Shown: positions 1-10,503 of the stretch, piece after piece | Layout: each line of letters opens with the position of its first letter | Position numbering within the stretch: position 1 is the first letter of the stretch | DNA from: an uncultured Collinsella sp. | GTDB lineage: Bacteria; Actinomycetota; Coriobacteriia; Coriobacteriales; Coriobacteriaceae | Length of the DNA: 27,861 nt | NCBI GenBank assembly: GCA_900545555.1 | Contig: UQZI01000023.1 | Coordinates: forward strand, 1 to 27,861 | Direction of reading: 5' to 3' | The notes under the pieces: model-generated | The model's database searches: none | What the model saw: only the letters and a program-made list of their open reading frames with translations | What the model was told of the DNA's origin: nothing | Made by a program: the position numbers and the translations under genes

Positions 1-16
1 CTAAATAGCCATTTAC
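1..16 (-). repeat. hsdS recombination site, copy C
   Basis: This is the third copy of the short hsdS crossover sequence. Read on the minus strand it contains TAAATGGCTATTTAG, which is 15 bp identical to the site at 1474-1488, and it would encode VNGYL followed by sequence beyond the left edge. Its core (GGCT on the minus strand, positions 7-10) is inverted relative to the copy at 1479-1482. The reading frame continues out of the window, so a second-half hsdS cassette probably lies to the left. That cassette is inferred; only the site is seen. Confidence 0.7.
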
Positions 17-75
17 TTCACTATGTGCAACACGCCGTCCACACTGTGGCTATCGTACTCGACGAAAGGAGCAGC

Positions 76-1032
76 GTGGAAACTGTCATCAATGCCGTGC
101 TTTCGGAAATGCAGAGCCTTCTCGACCCACATCAGCTCAAGCATCTTGCCATTACACTTAGACGGGCACTTGGACCGAAACAAGCGGAGCCGGGACAAGA
201 TCTGCTCGCGCTCTTCCTCACCGCTAAAGAGGTCGAGGGATGCTCTCCTAAAACCATTGCATACTATGAGGCAACCTTACAGCATATGAACACAACACTT
301 GCTAAGCCCTATACCCAGGTTGAGAGCGACGACTTGCGCCGTTATCTCAATGATTACGAGGTGAATCGCGGTTCTAGTAAGGTCACAATCGATAATATAC
401 GCCGTATCATGTCGAGCTTCTTTTCATGGCTTGAAGATGAGGATTACATTGTGAAAAGTCCTGTAAGGCGCATTCGTCGCGTCAAAACAGCTCAAGTAAC
501 CAAAGAGGTGCTTAGCGATGAGGAACTGGAGGTATTGCGAGACGCCTGTGAGTCCAAGCGAGATCTTGCCATCGTTGATCTACTCGCTTCGACGGGCATG
601 CGTATTGGCGAACTTGTGCGACTCGACAGGAAGGATGTCAATCTGCACGAGCGCGAATGCCTTGTAATGGGAAAGGGAAATAAGCAGCGCCCCGTTTACT
701 TCGATGCGCGCGCTAAGCTTCATCTTACGGAATATCTTTCGAGCCGTGTTGACAAGAGTCCCGCATTATTTGTCGCGCTCGATTCCTCTGCTCGACGTAT
801 TACAGTGGGGAGCATAGAACTCCGTTTACGTGACCTAGGCAGAAGCGCCGGTATCAACCGCGTTCATCCGCATAAGTTTCGCCGTACGCTTGCCACCCAT
901 GCCATTGACAAGGGAATGCCCATAGAGCAGGTGCAAAAGCTGTTGGGCCATGCGAAAATAGACACAACCATGTACTACGCCATGGTTAATCAGAGCAATG
1001 TGAAGGCTTCGCATAGGAAGTATTTGGAATGA
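76..1032 (+). CDS. tyrosine recombinase of the hsdS inversion module
   Basis: Xer/integrase-family tyrosine recombinase, expected to cut and rejoin DNA at the short inverted sites flanking it and so switch hsdS. Counting from the first in-frame GTG at 25, the catalytic residues are Arg193 (GMRIGEL), the HxxR pair His283 and Arg286 (HPHKFRRTLAT), His309 (LLGHA) and Tyr317 or Tyr318. An N-terminal SAM-like core-binding domain precedes them (about 58-140). I prefer the GTG at 76, because AAAGGAG lies 4 bp before it and the resulting start, VETVINAVLSEMQ, resembles relatives. GTG 25 and ATG 109 are alternatives. The stop overlaps the start of the half hsdS by 4 bp (ATGA), so the two are probably co-translated. 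The gene lies between two oppositely oriented sites and could itself be inverted. No clear promoter lies between the left site and the start. Confidence 0.9.
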   Translation: METVINAVLSEMQSLLDPHQLKHLAITLRRALGPKQAEPGQDLLALFLTAKEVEGCSPKTIAYYEATLQHMNTTLAKPYTQVESDDLRRYLNDYEVNRGSSKVTIDNIRRIMSSFFSWLEDEDYIVKSPVRRIRRVKTAQVTKEVLSDEELEVLRDACESKRDLAIVDLLASTGMRIGELVRLDRKDVNLHERECLVMGKGNKQRPVYFDARAKLHLTEYLSSRVDKSPALFVALDSSARRITVGSIELRLRDLGRSAGINRVHPHKFRRTLATHAIDKGMPIEQVQKLLGHAKIDTTMYYAMVNQSNVKASHRKYLE

Positions 1033-1496
1033 GCTGGACGCAAAAGACCTTGGGGGAGATTGTTAATCTAAAAAGGGGGTTTGACCTTCCCTCCAGCTGC
1101 AGAGTTGATGGCCCCTACCCTGTTTTCTCATCTTCGGGACAAACGGGCACGCATTCGGAAGCCGCCGTTAAGGGGCCATGTGTCATAACTGGGCGTTATG
1201 GAACTATTGGGCAAGTTTTTTACTCCGATGCGGCTTGTTGGCCGTTAAATACGTCTTTGTACTCAACGGAGTTTAAGGGCAATGATCCTAAATTTGTTTA
1301 TTACCTACTCAAAACTCTTCCATGGCGAGACTACTTAACTGCAAGCGCCGTGCCAGGCATAAATCGCAATCACGTTCATCTATGCCCGGTCTGTGTTCCG
1401 GATTACGAAACACAGACCGCTATTTCTGGCGTCTTGGGTTTACTGGACAATAAAATTGAACTCAACACGCAGCTAAATGGCTATTTAGCTGCGTAA
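1029..1496 (+). CDS. hsdS: half-length HsdS' specificity subunit (one target-recognition domain, silent cassette)
   Basis: This 155-residue protein corresponds to the N-terminal half of a type I restriction specificity subunit. It begins with a target-recognition domain (TLGEIVNLKRGFDLP near the start; TASAVPGINRNHVHL near 105-120) and ends in the central conserved helix LDNKIELNTQLNGYLAA. A normal HsdS has two such halves and about 400 residues, so alone it would be inactive or would have to dimerise. Its ATG overlaps the recombinase stop. Its last 35 bases overlap, tail to tail, the 3' end of the full hsdS on the other strand, and the shared stretch is the recombination site. Inversion between this site and the one at 2113-2130 would extend it in frame into the second half of the full hsdS. 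The role as a reserve cassette is inferred from this layout. Confidence 0.85.
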   Translation: MSWTQKTLGEIVNLKRGFDLPSSCRVDGPYPVFSSSGQTGTHSEAAVKGPCVITGRYGTIGQVFYSDAACWPLNTSLYSTEFKGNDPKFVYYLLKTLPWRDYLTASAVPGINRNHVHLCPVCVPDYETQTAISGVLGLLDNKIELNTQLNGYLAA

Positions 1497-2682
1497 AATT
1501 GACGCTTGAGACGTCAATCTCGCCCGACATAAGTTTGGGGAGAAGAGCGTCACGAAGAGCAGCCAGTTTTCGGTTCTGTGTCGAATTCTGAACAATCTGT
1601 TCTCTCAATGGCTCTGCAATGGTATTAAACCTCTCGAGATCTCCTCTTGCAGGAATAGGCACGTTCAACGCTTCCAAATCGCTTTTTCCCATATGCGCGA
1701 CGGTAGTACCAGAGGCGTAGTTCTGGATGAAAGTCAACAATGGGTTCAATGCCATAAGCAAATAACTTCTTGAAACTCCCGAATTGGCAGCGGGCTCGAA
1801 CAGGCAAACTCGCTGATTCAGTACAGCCATTTCACCCTGCCAGAGACATGGCGTGAATTCGGCATCCATTCCCGCTAAAACGTCACCAGGATGTACGAAT
1901 ACCCTTTTTGGATGAGCCTCATTTGTCCAATACTGCGGCGAGAAGGTGCTCAAATCACGTATGCGAATCAGGGGATACCCTACCTTTTCCTCGTTAAACA
2001 AGGCAGACTTGAACGCTGCTCCATAAACAACATTAGCAATGTCATAAATCGACCCGAGGGTCAACTTGTTACAGCAGAAGGAATGTTGGTACTGAACATT
2101 CATCAACTCAAGTAAATAGCCATTTAGCTTAGAGTTTGCTTGCTGCTTTGCGTATATCGCGTCAAGTATTGAAACAATTTGATGCTGAACCTCAGTTTGC
2201 GGTAAATCGATTTCGATTCGTGCCACGTCTTTGGGATGGACGCGGAATACCTTCATACCTCTCGTGTACTGCCGGAGCTCTCTGATAAAGCGCGGAGAGC
2301 TCATAAGATAGTTGAGGTAAGCCGGCACGACGAGGTCTCGGCGATTGACGCGCACGATGGTTGTTTCGGTGCCTGAAATGGTAGGCTTTTCCTTTGGATT
2401 GTTAAACAGGTAGGCATGACCAAGGTCATCGACTGTCTCTGAGGTCAGCACATATACGATGTCTTGGTCTCTGAGACGCTGACTGTCTTTTATCTTTTCG
2501 TTGTTGAGGATGTATGGGATGGGTTTTGCGGGGTCTTCAACGTCGATGTGTAGGTCGAAACCTTTGTAAAGATCTCCATAGTGAATGTAAAGATAAGCAC
2601 CCTTATCGTACATGCGGGTACGGGGGACGCTGGCGCCGCGGTAGAAGCTACAAACGTCACCAAGTGCGACTCTACATCCCAT
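1462..2682 (-). CDS. hsdS: type I restriction-modification specificity subunit HsdS (full length)
   Basis: HsdS chooses the DNA sequence methylated or cut by the HsdM/HsdR complex. This 406-residue protein has the usual two-domain plan: first target-recognition domain (LGDVCSFYRGASVPR onwards), central helix SKLNGYLLELM near residue 190, second recognition domain (LGSIYDIANVVYGAAFK onwards), and the conserved tail LRDALLPKLMSGEIDV. I chose the ATG at 2682, which overlaps the end of hsdM by 11 bp and has GGAGG 8 bp upstream; an earlier in-frame ATG at 2739 lies inside hsdM and is unlikely. The codons for LNGYL (2113-2127) form a recombination site, and the C-terminal QLNSHLAAC is written in another. 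The gene is therefore probably one of several interchangeable versions. It is co-transcribed with hsdM and hsdR. Confidence 0.93.
   Translation of the reverse strand: MGCRVALGDVCSFYRGASVPRTRMYDKGAYLYIHYGDLYKGFDLHIDVEDPAKPIPYILNNEKIKDSQRLRDQDIVYVLTSETVDDLGHAYLFNNPKEKPTISGTETTIVRVNRRDLVVPAYLNYLMSSPRFIRELRQYTRGMKVFRVHPKDVARIEIDLPQTEVQHQIVSILDAIYAKQQANSKLNGYLLELMNVQYQHSFCCNKLTLGSIYDIANVVYGAAFKSALFNEEKVGYPLIRIRDLSTFSPQYWTNEAHPKRVFVHPGDVLAGMDAEFTPCLWQGEMAVLNQRVCLFEPAANSGVSRSYLLMALNPLLTFIQNYASGTTVAHMGKSDLEALNVPIPARGDLERFNTIAEPLREQIVQNSTQNRKLAALRDALLPKLMSGEIDVSSVNFTQLNSHLAAC
1467..1494 (+). repeat. hsdS recombination site, copy A (imperfect palindrome)
   Basis: Two perfect 12-bp arms (1467-1478 and 1483-1494) flank the asymmetric core GGCT (1479-1482), the layout expected of a tyrosine-recombinase crossover site. 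The plus strand encodes QLNGYLAA and then TAA for the half hsdS. The minus strand encodes QLNSHLAAC and then TGA for the full hsdS. It shares 17 identical bases with the site at 2113-2129 in inverted orientation, and 15 with the site at the left edge, also inverted. Confidence 0.8.
2113..2130 (-). repeat. hsdS recombination site, copy B
   Basis: On the minus strand this reads AAGCTAAATGGCTATTTA, with core GGCT at 2118-2121, and it encodes KLNGYL in the middle of the full hsdS. Seventeen bases match copy A at 1471-1487 in opposite orientation, so recombination with A inverts about 640 bp. Copy C at the left edge is in the same orientation as B, so recombination between B and C would delete rather than invert. 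Confidence 0.75.
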
Positions 2683-4195
2683 AACCAATCGCCTCCAGAT
2701 TCTTCTTAATCTGCTCCTGCAAGTGGTTGGACTCTTCAAAGCACTTCGAAATCTCGCTAGTCAGGCGTGCCATCTTCTCATCAAACGGCTCACCGTCGTC
2801 TTCGACCTCGGCAATGCCTACGTAGCGACCGGGTGTCAGGATGAAATCTTGCTTGGCGATTTCGTCCAAATCCGCTATGGCGCTGAACCCCTTCACGGGC
2901 TCGAACTCGCCCTTGCGGAAGGAGTCGAATGCGGATGCAACTTTGTTGATGTCCTCTTCGGTAAACTCGCGTAGTTTGCGAGAGACCATGGTGCCCATTT
3001 CGCGGGCATCGATGAATAGCGTCTTGCCGGACTGAGCCTTCTTCTTGTTCAGGATCCACAGACACACGGGAATTTGGGTGCTGTAGAACAGCTGCCCCGG
3101 CATGGCTACAATGCCCTCGACCAAATCGTCCTCTACGATAGCGCGTCGAATATCGCCCTCGCCGCTCGTCTGGCTCGAGAGCGACCCGTTTGCCAATACG
3201 AGGCCAATCTTGCCCGTGCCGTTAAGATGCCAAATCATATGCTGCATCCAAGCGAAGTTAGCGTTGCCCGTGGGCGGCATGCCGTACTTCCAACGTACGT
3301 CTTCCTGCAGCGCTTCGCCGCCCCAGTTCTTGAGGTTGAAGGGTGGGTTTGCCAACACATAGTCAAACTTTTCATTCTTGTGCTGGTCGGCGCTGAAAGT
3401 GTCTGCATAGTTGCCCAAATCGGCCTCGATGCCGCGAATACCGAGGTTCATCTTTGCGAGCTTCCAAGTGGTAGGGTTGCTCTCCTGGCCAAAGATGGTG
3501 ATGTCCTGTACCACGTTGCCGCCATGGTGCTCGACGAAGGCGGCGGACTGCACGAACATGCCTCCGCTGCCGCAGCAGGGGTCGTACACACGACCGTGGA
3601 AAGGCTGGAGGATTTCAACCAGCGTGCGCACGATGCACGACGGTGTATAGAACTCGCCGGCGTTTTTGCCCTCCATTGATGCGAATTTCTGCAGGCAATA
3701 TTCGTATGCGCGCCCTAACAGGTCTTTCTCGCTCTCGTTATCGGTCATTTGTACGTTTGTGAATAAGTCAACGACGTCGCCCAAGCGCCTCTTGTCTAGT
3801 TCGGGACGAGCGAAGTTCTTGGGCAGCACGTCCTTGAGCTTGTCATTCTCGCGCTCGATGGCGCGCATGGCATTGTCAATGATCTGGCCAATTTCGGGCG
3901 TATGCGCCGCCTGTGAGATGTTCGCCCAACGTGCTTCTTCGGGAACGAAGAAGACATTCTGCTCCATGTAGCAGTCACGATCTTCCTCGTCGCCGTAACC
4001 CTCTGCGACGAGCTCTAGATAGCGTTCGTCGAAACGGTCCGAGAGGTACTTCAGGAAAATGAGGCCTAATACGACGTTTTTGTACTCGGCAGCGTCCAAG
4101 TTACCACGCAGCACATCTGCGGCGTTCCATAGTTGGTCCTCAAAGCCAACATCGGCCGTGTTCTTCTTGGTGTCCTTAGCTTTGCTTTTAGCCAT
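2672..4195 (-). CDS. hsdM: type I restriction-modification DNA methyltransferase subunit HsdM
   Basis: Adenine-N6 DNA methyltransferase subunit; with HsdS it methylates the host recognition site and with HsdR it forms the restriction complex. The 507-residue length is typical. An N-terminal helical HsdM domain (about 17-150) is followed by the methylase fold: GEFYTPSCIVRTLVEIL (180-196), the S-adenosylmethionine-binding motif I DPCCGSGG (205-212) and the catalytic motif IV NPPF (283-286). The ATG at 4195 follows hsdR by 14 bp with a GGGAG upstream, and the end overlaps hsdS by 11 bp, so hsdR-hsdM-hsdS form one leftward operon. All key residues appear intact. Confidence 0.96.
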   Translation of the reverse strand: MAKSKAKDTKKNTADVGFEDQLWNAADVLRGNLDAAEYKNVVLGLIFLKYLSDRFDERYLELVAEGYGDEEDRDCYMEQNVFFVPEEARWANISQAAHTPEIGQIIDNAMRAIERENDKLKDVLPKNFARPELDKRRLGDVVDLFTNVQMTDNESEKDLLGRAYEYCLQKFASMEGKNAGEFYTPSCIVRTLVEILQPFHGRVYDPCCGSGGMFVQSAAFVEHHGGNVVQDITIFGQESNPTTWKLAKMNLGIRGIEADLGNYADTFSADQHKNEKFDYVLANPPFNLKNWGGEALQEDVRWKYGMPPTGNANFAWMQHMIWHLNGTGKIGLVLANGSLSSQTSGEGDIRRAIVEDDLVEGIVAMPGQLFYSTQIPVCLWILNKKKAQSGKTLFIDAREMGTMVSRKLREFTEEDINKVASAFDSFRKGEFEPVKGFSAIADLDEIAKQDFILTPGRYVGIAEVEDDGEPFDEKMARLTSEISKCFEESNHLQEQIKKNLEAIGYGM

Positions 4196-4209
4196 GCTGT
4201 TTTAGCTCC

Positions 4210-7299
<3,090 letters not shown>

Positions 7300-7615
7300 G
7301 CGCACTCCTTACCTTATGCTTCTTCGACGCTGGTGAGCCTGTCCACCATTGCATTCTAGCAGTTAATCTTGCGTATATTGGTATATCTGACACCCGTTAG
7401 TTGCCATTTGACCTATTGGCTGATCGTGCCCGAATGACAATTGGTGGTAAGGCTCTCTTACTTATTAAACTGGCCCCTTTTTATGGGCGCTCGTGTTGCG
7501 ACAGTTGCCCAAGCGCTTGCTTGAAGCTGTTGTTGGTGATCTTGAGGTCGTTTCCCGCTTGCATTTTAATGAGTGTCGGGCCGGAGGCGATGGCGGATGT
7601 GGTGCGATGGTGCCA

Positions 7616-7665
7616 AGAAAAGCGCCTAGACCTGGGTGAAGAACCGAGGCCGCGGGCGCTTTTCT
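7616..7665 (+). repeat. inverted repeat with 11-bp arms and poly-T flank
   Basis: AGAAAAGCGCC (7616-7626) pairs perfectly with GGCGCTTTTCT (7655-7665) across a 28-base loop. The right arm ends in a T-rich run, so it could end rightward transcription, but the loop is long for a terminator. Confidence 0.5.
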
Positions 7666-7881
7666 ATTTCTTTGGTCGCATGGATTGTCTGTTCTGTTGG
7701 CCGCGCCGGCGTTGTTTCTTTGCTCTCGTTCGCGCGGTATCCGCTTGTGGTGGTGGATGTAAATAAACGGTGGAGCGGCTGCAAAAGAGCCGTCTCGCTG
7801 GGTAAAATCAGGATGTGCCGCGGAACCCGCTCCTCAGCTAGTCACACTTCGGAAGCGCGGGCAACGCAGGTATTATCGTCT

Positions 7882-7908
7882 AAAGGGCCGGCTGCAACCG
7901 GCCCTTTT
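7882..7908 (+). terminator. rho-independent terminator
   Basis: AAAGGGCCGG and CCGGCCCTTT form a strong stem around CTGCAA, followed by T. The stem has A and T runs on both sides and could work in both directions. No confident rightward gene ends just before it, which makes an unannotated RNA upstream worth considering. Confidence 0.75.
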
Positions 7909-8039
7909 CATGGCTCCCTTCGCTATCCGTTACTGCTTATATTCTCGCCAGATCGAGTAGAGGTCTGGGCAATGCCGTGGGAGACATCCTACCCATCCCA
8001 TAGTTTGGAACAGCGTCGATCTAACGGGCAATCAAACCT

Positions 8040-8261
8040 CTAGCACTCTTTGAATTGAGCAAGCATCTGCCCGAAGAAGCTGAGCTCGGATGGCTCATAA
8101 ATGAGCGAACCGCCGTCCGCGGTCCTGTAGACCCCGCAGGGGAGGTAACGCCCGTCGGGGAGGACGTAAAGGTTTTCTTCCTCCCTCAGTTCCGTTGGGA
8201 GTATCGGGGTCTCGTTTTCGTCCATTTGGAACTCATCTATATTCGCGATCTTCCTCTCCAT
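8040..8261 (-). CDS. small acidic protein of unknown function
   Basis: A 73-residue acidic protein that I do not recognise. It has an acidic N-terminal half (IDEFQMDENETPILPTELREEEN), a central YVLPDGRYLPCGVYRT that looks like a small beta structure, and a hydrophobic-rich C-terminus. It has no signal peptide or membrane segment. The ATG at 8261 is preceded by GGAGGC at a good distance, which supports real translation. It lies 32 bp downstream of the ADP-ribosylglycohydrolase gene on the same strand, so the two are probably co-transcribed. A role linked to that enzyme is only a guess from position. Confidence 0.7.
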   Translation of the reverse strand: MERKIANIDEFQMDENETPILPTELREEENLYVLPDGRYLPCGVYRTADGGSLIYEPSELSFFGQMLAQFKEC

Positions 8262-8293
8262 GGTGCCTCCAGCCTTATTTCTTGTATGGTGCC

Positions 8294-9082
8294 CTAAAAC
8301 AGGCAGCTCTCAATTAGATCCTTCCCTCGTAGAGTATCGATCCATTCCTGTGGAATTGCGTCGATACCGTATGCCGTGCCGGCGAGGGCGCCTGCGACGG
8401 CTGCGGTGGTGTCGGTGTCGTCGCCCAGGTTGACGGCGGCAAGGACGCAATCTTCGTAGCTGTTGGTGTTAACAAAGCACCAGCTGGCGGCCTTAAGGGT
8501 GTCGCGCACGAAGCCGCCGGACCTGATTTCCTGCTCAGGCACACCTTTCAGATGAAGCGCCCACGAGGGAAGCGTGCCGTTCATCACGCCCCTCATCAGC
8601 TCGACAAATATGACGCATGCATCGGTCGACGTTCTGTGGGCGTGCGTTATCGCGGAGACCTCGCAGATCTCGTCGCCAGTCGCGTCGACAAACGCCAGGG
8701 GCGCGATGCGCATGAGTGAACCGTTTCCGTTGTCGCGTTCGCCGGAGCCGCCTTTGCCGGTGTGCAGGGCGCGGGCGGTCGTGCCGCCGTAATCGAAAAC
8801 GCCGTCGATCGTATACTCGCCACGGGCAATCCAGCCTACGAACTTGTCGCGCATGTCTGCGGTGTCGATATGACCGAGCTCCCTAATCGAGTCGCAGGTG
8901 GCAAGCGTCATGGACGTGTCATCGCTCCAGGTGCCGGCGGGCTGCCCATGCGTGCCGTAGCCGATCATGTCCGTGCATTCGAACGTGCCACGAGGCCTGA
9001 ACTCGTAGGGAACGCCCAACGCGTCGCCGACGGCAAGTCCATAGATGCAGTCGCGCAGCGTTGTTTTCGGTCTGTCTGTCAT
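8294..9082 (-). CDS. ADP-ribosylglycohydrolase family protein
   Basis: Member of the DraG/ARH family, which removes ADP-ribose from proteins or small molecules using two metal ions. The 262-residue protein carries the family signatures in order: GLAVGDALGVPYEF (15-28), TWSDDTSM (51-58; metal-binding Asp pair), GNGSLMRIAPLA in the middle, and NLGDDTDTTAAVAGALAG (218-235) with the second Asp cluster. All expected metal ligands seem present, so it is probably active. I chose the ATG at 9082 (MTDRPKTTL), with AGAGGTG about 6 bp upstream, over an ATG 60 bases earlier that lacks a ribosome site. The substrate cannot be read from sequence: family members act on ADP-ribosyl-Arg, ADP-ribosyl-Ser, nucleic acids or free nucleotides. 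No matching transferase gene is seen nearby. Confidence 0.9.
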   Translation of the reverse strand: MTDRPKTTLRDCIYGLAVGDALGVPYEFRPRGTFECTDMIGYGTHGQPAGTWSDDTSMTLATCDSIRELGHIDTADMRDKFVGWIARGEYTIDGVFDYGGTTARALHTGKGGSGERDNGNGSLMRIAPLAFVDATGDEICEVSAITHAHRTSTDACVIFVELMRGVMNGTLPSWALHLKGVPEQEIRSGGFVRDTLKAASWCFVNTNSYEDCVLAAVNLGDDTDTTAAVAGALAGTAYGIDAIPQEWIDTLRGKDLIESCLF

Positions 9083-9143
9083 GGGAAACACCTCTCGTAC
9101 TTTGGATTGAGGATGCGCGGCTACCTGCGGCAATATGTCCATC

Positions 9144-9174
9144 CCAATTCGGGACGCAGTGAGTCCCGAATTGG
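9144..9174. repeat. perfect hairpin with 12-bp arms
   Basis: CCAATTCGGGAC (9144-9155) and GTCCCGAATTGG (9163-9174) pair perfectly around a 7-base loop. It lies between the hicAB pair and the ADP-ribosylglycohydrolase gene on the minus strand. No poly-T follows on either strand, so it may be a weak terminator, an operator or an mRNA stabiliser. Confidence 0.65.
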
Positions 9175-9224
9175 AAGAGCTTGTCAGCTAATCTAACAAA
9201 TGAAAAACCCGCAACGCTATTGCT

Positions 9225-9677
9225 TTATACGGCAATAGGGACCTCTTTCGGGCGCCCTGCCTTTGGTGCGTCGGCGAGTCGTGCCTCGATGGAAGCTTTG
9301 GACACCATGCGCTTGGTGCCGTCCTTCCAAGAATCCAACAGCCCAGCATTTATCAGTTGCGATACCCGTGCTGAGCTAACACCGAGCATGCGCGCGGCAT
9401 CCGCTGCGGTGACGGCGGGGATGTCGGCGAGTTCGCGGCTGACGGCTACGGCGATAATCTTGCCGCCGTGTCGCGGCTCATGTCCGAAGTCTGGCGCGGG
9501 AAGATCGACGCCACCCATAAGGTGATCGTCGACCATACATGCGAGAAAATCAGCGGCGCTTTCGACAGCGTCGTTTAGATCGGAGCCAAACGTTCCTCCT
9601 CCGCCCAGCGAGCCACATGGCACGGCATCGACCATACCGTCCGAATCAAAGAACTCAAATTCCCATACGTAAACCAT
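9225..9677 (-). CDS. hicB: HicB-like antitoxin with C-terminal helix-turn-helix
   Basis: Probable antitoxin of a HicAB pair: it binds and blocks the HicA RNase and represses the operon. The first 75 of 150 residues look like a HicB partial RNase-H-like fold (YVWEFEFFDSDGMVDAVP, then the helical DLNDAVESAADFLACMVDD). A helix-turn-helix follows (88-110, VTAADAARMLGVSSARVSQL) with a wing-like segment, close to the excisionase/MerR-type HTH of other HicB proteins. The ATG at 9677 has GAGGAGG upstream. It lies 45 bp downstream of the hicA-like gene on the same strand, the usual toxin-first order of HicAB. The fold assignment relies partly on that pairing. Confidence 0.75.
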   Translation of the reverse strand: MVYVWEFEFFDSDGMVDAVPCGSLGGGGTFGSDLNDAVESAADFLACMVDDHLMGGVDLPAPDFGHEPRHGGKIIAVAVSRELADIPAVTAADAARMLGVSSARVSQLINAGLLDSWKDGTKRMVSKASIEARLADAPKAGRPKEVPIAV

Positions 9678-9722
9678 GCAAGACCTCCTCTAAAAAGCGA
9701 TGCGAAATGTGATGAGGATGAG

Positions 9723-9893
9723 CTATCGAAGCCCTGCCTGCCTTAGGATTCTTTTGGCAATTTGATCCTCAATCTCTCGGTGGCGTTTCACGAGCACGAG
9801 TTTATCTCCTTTGACGAACTTCTCGTGATTAGTGCCTCCTTTCGAGATGAAGCCGGCTTCTTCGAGGATACGGATCAATTCGCGTCTCTGCAT
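9723..9893 (-). CDS. hicA: HicA-like mRNA interferase toxin
   Basis: Short toxin expected to cut mRNA by means of a double-stranded-RNA-binding fold. The 56-residue protein has the HicA outline: MQRRELIRILEEAGF, then GGTNHEKFVKG (19-29) with the candidate catalytic His23, then the strand LVLVKRH and a C-terminal helix ending in RQAGLR. The ATG at 9893 is preferred because AAAGAGG sits 5 bp before it; a TTG at 9908 would add five residues. It precedes the antitoxin gene. A TAATAT-like -10 box sits just upstream, but I could not find a good -35. Confidence 0.82.
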   Translation of the reverse strand: MQRRELIRILEEAGFISKGGTNHEKFVKGDKLVLVKRHREIEDQIAKRILRQAGLR

Positions 9894-10093
9894 CTCAGCC
9901 TCTTTCAATAACTATATATTAGCACTTCCTAAGGGTTTTCTGACTTAAATCTTAGCCATTGCTAATCCTTTGTTTTACGTCGCAATCCTTGGATAACGGC
10001 TTATATTCCTTGTTGTATTAGTCTATTTGCTCGTGCGGACACGATTTTGGTGCTCTGCGCACGACCGCGAAAAGGGTTTGCGGTGACTAAAAT

Positions 10094-10408
10094 GTGGCCA
10101 TAGAGACAGTTTTAACGAACCCCATGGGAGTGGCACGCATGGACAACAACACCTTGCTGTTTCAGGACAAGGGTTCGGGTAGGTTTAAAGACGTCAAGAT
10201 CTACCCTAACCGTATTGAGGTGCTCAAGAAGGGCACGTTTGGTGGCAAGCACACCGAGATTGTCTATCTTAAGGACATCACGGGGGTCAACAGGATCAAG
10301 GGCCGCGACGTTTTCCTACGTAACAGGCTGTTGACCGCTTGCGTCTTTAGCCTGAGCAGCCGTGCGAGGGCCCAGGAGTTTGTTAACGCGCTGAACATGG
10401 TGATGTAG
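10094..10408 (+). CDS. small PH-domain-like protein of unknown function
   Basis: A 104-residue soluble protein with alternating strands: DNNTLLFQDKGSGRFKDVKIYP, RIEVLKKGTFGGKHTEIVYLKDITGVNRI, then RDVFLRNRLLTACVFSLSS and a final helix RAQEFVNALNMVM. Seven or so strands capped by a C-terminal helix is the bacterial PH (bPH) plan, so I call it PH-like. There is no membrane segment. The GTG start at 10094 has only a weak upstream GCGGTG, and an ATG at 10124 is an alternative. It stands alone between divergent and convergent genes. The function is unknown. Confidence 0.7.
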   Translation: MAIETVLTNPMGVARMDNNTLLFQDKGSGRFKDVKIYPNRIEVLKKGTFGGKHTEIVYLKDITGVNRIKGRDVFLRNRLLTACVFSLSSRARAQEFVNALNMVM

Positions 10409-10441
10409 CCCATGGCGGCGTTCGGGCCAAGGTAAAAATCG

Positions 10442-10468
10442 GGGGCGCAGAACGGTGTCCTGCGCCCC
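10442..10468 (-). terminator. rho-independent terminator of the PLC-like gene
   Basis: GGGGCGCAG (10442-10450) pairs with CTGCGCCCC (10460-10468). On the minus strand the stem is followed by GATTTTTA, fitting the end of the leftward gene that stops at 10504. It may also stop the rightward PH-like gene. Confidence 0.75.
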
Positions 10469-10503
10469 TCATTAAATCAATGTGTCCAAAAGGGCCGGCT
10501 GGC

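Larger units (their letters stand above)
7300..8039. other. 740-bp non-coding region between hsdR and the next gene
   Basis: No open frame here has a convincing start or protein-like composition. The stretch holds an hsdR leader, a long-loop hairpin at 7616-7665 and a terminator at 7882-7908. The bases between about 7690 and 7881 lead straight into the terminator without a coding frame, so a small RNA or the tail of a lost gene is possible. I do not recognise a tRNA, tmRNA, SRP RNA, 6S RNA or RNase P RNA signature. Confidence 0.6.

Noticed and set aside
7401..8043. Two rightward open frames of 121 and 135 codons
   Set aside because: They have poor composition and no ribosome sites, they run through the hairpin and terminator, and they overlap each other in different frames.
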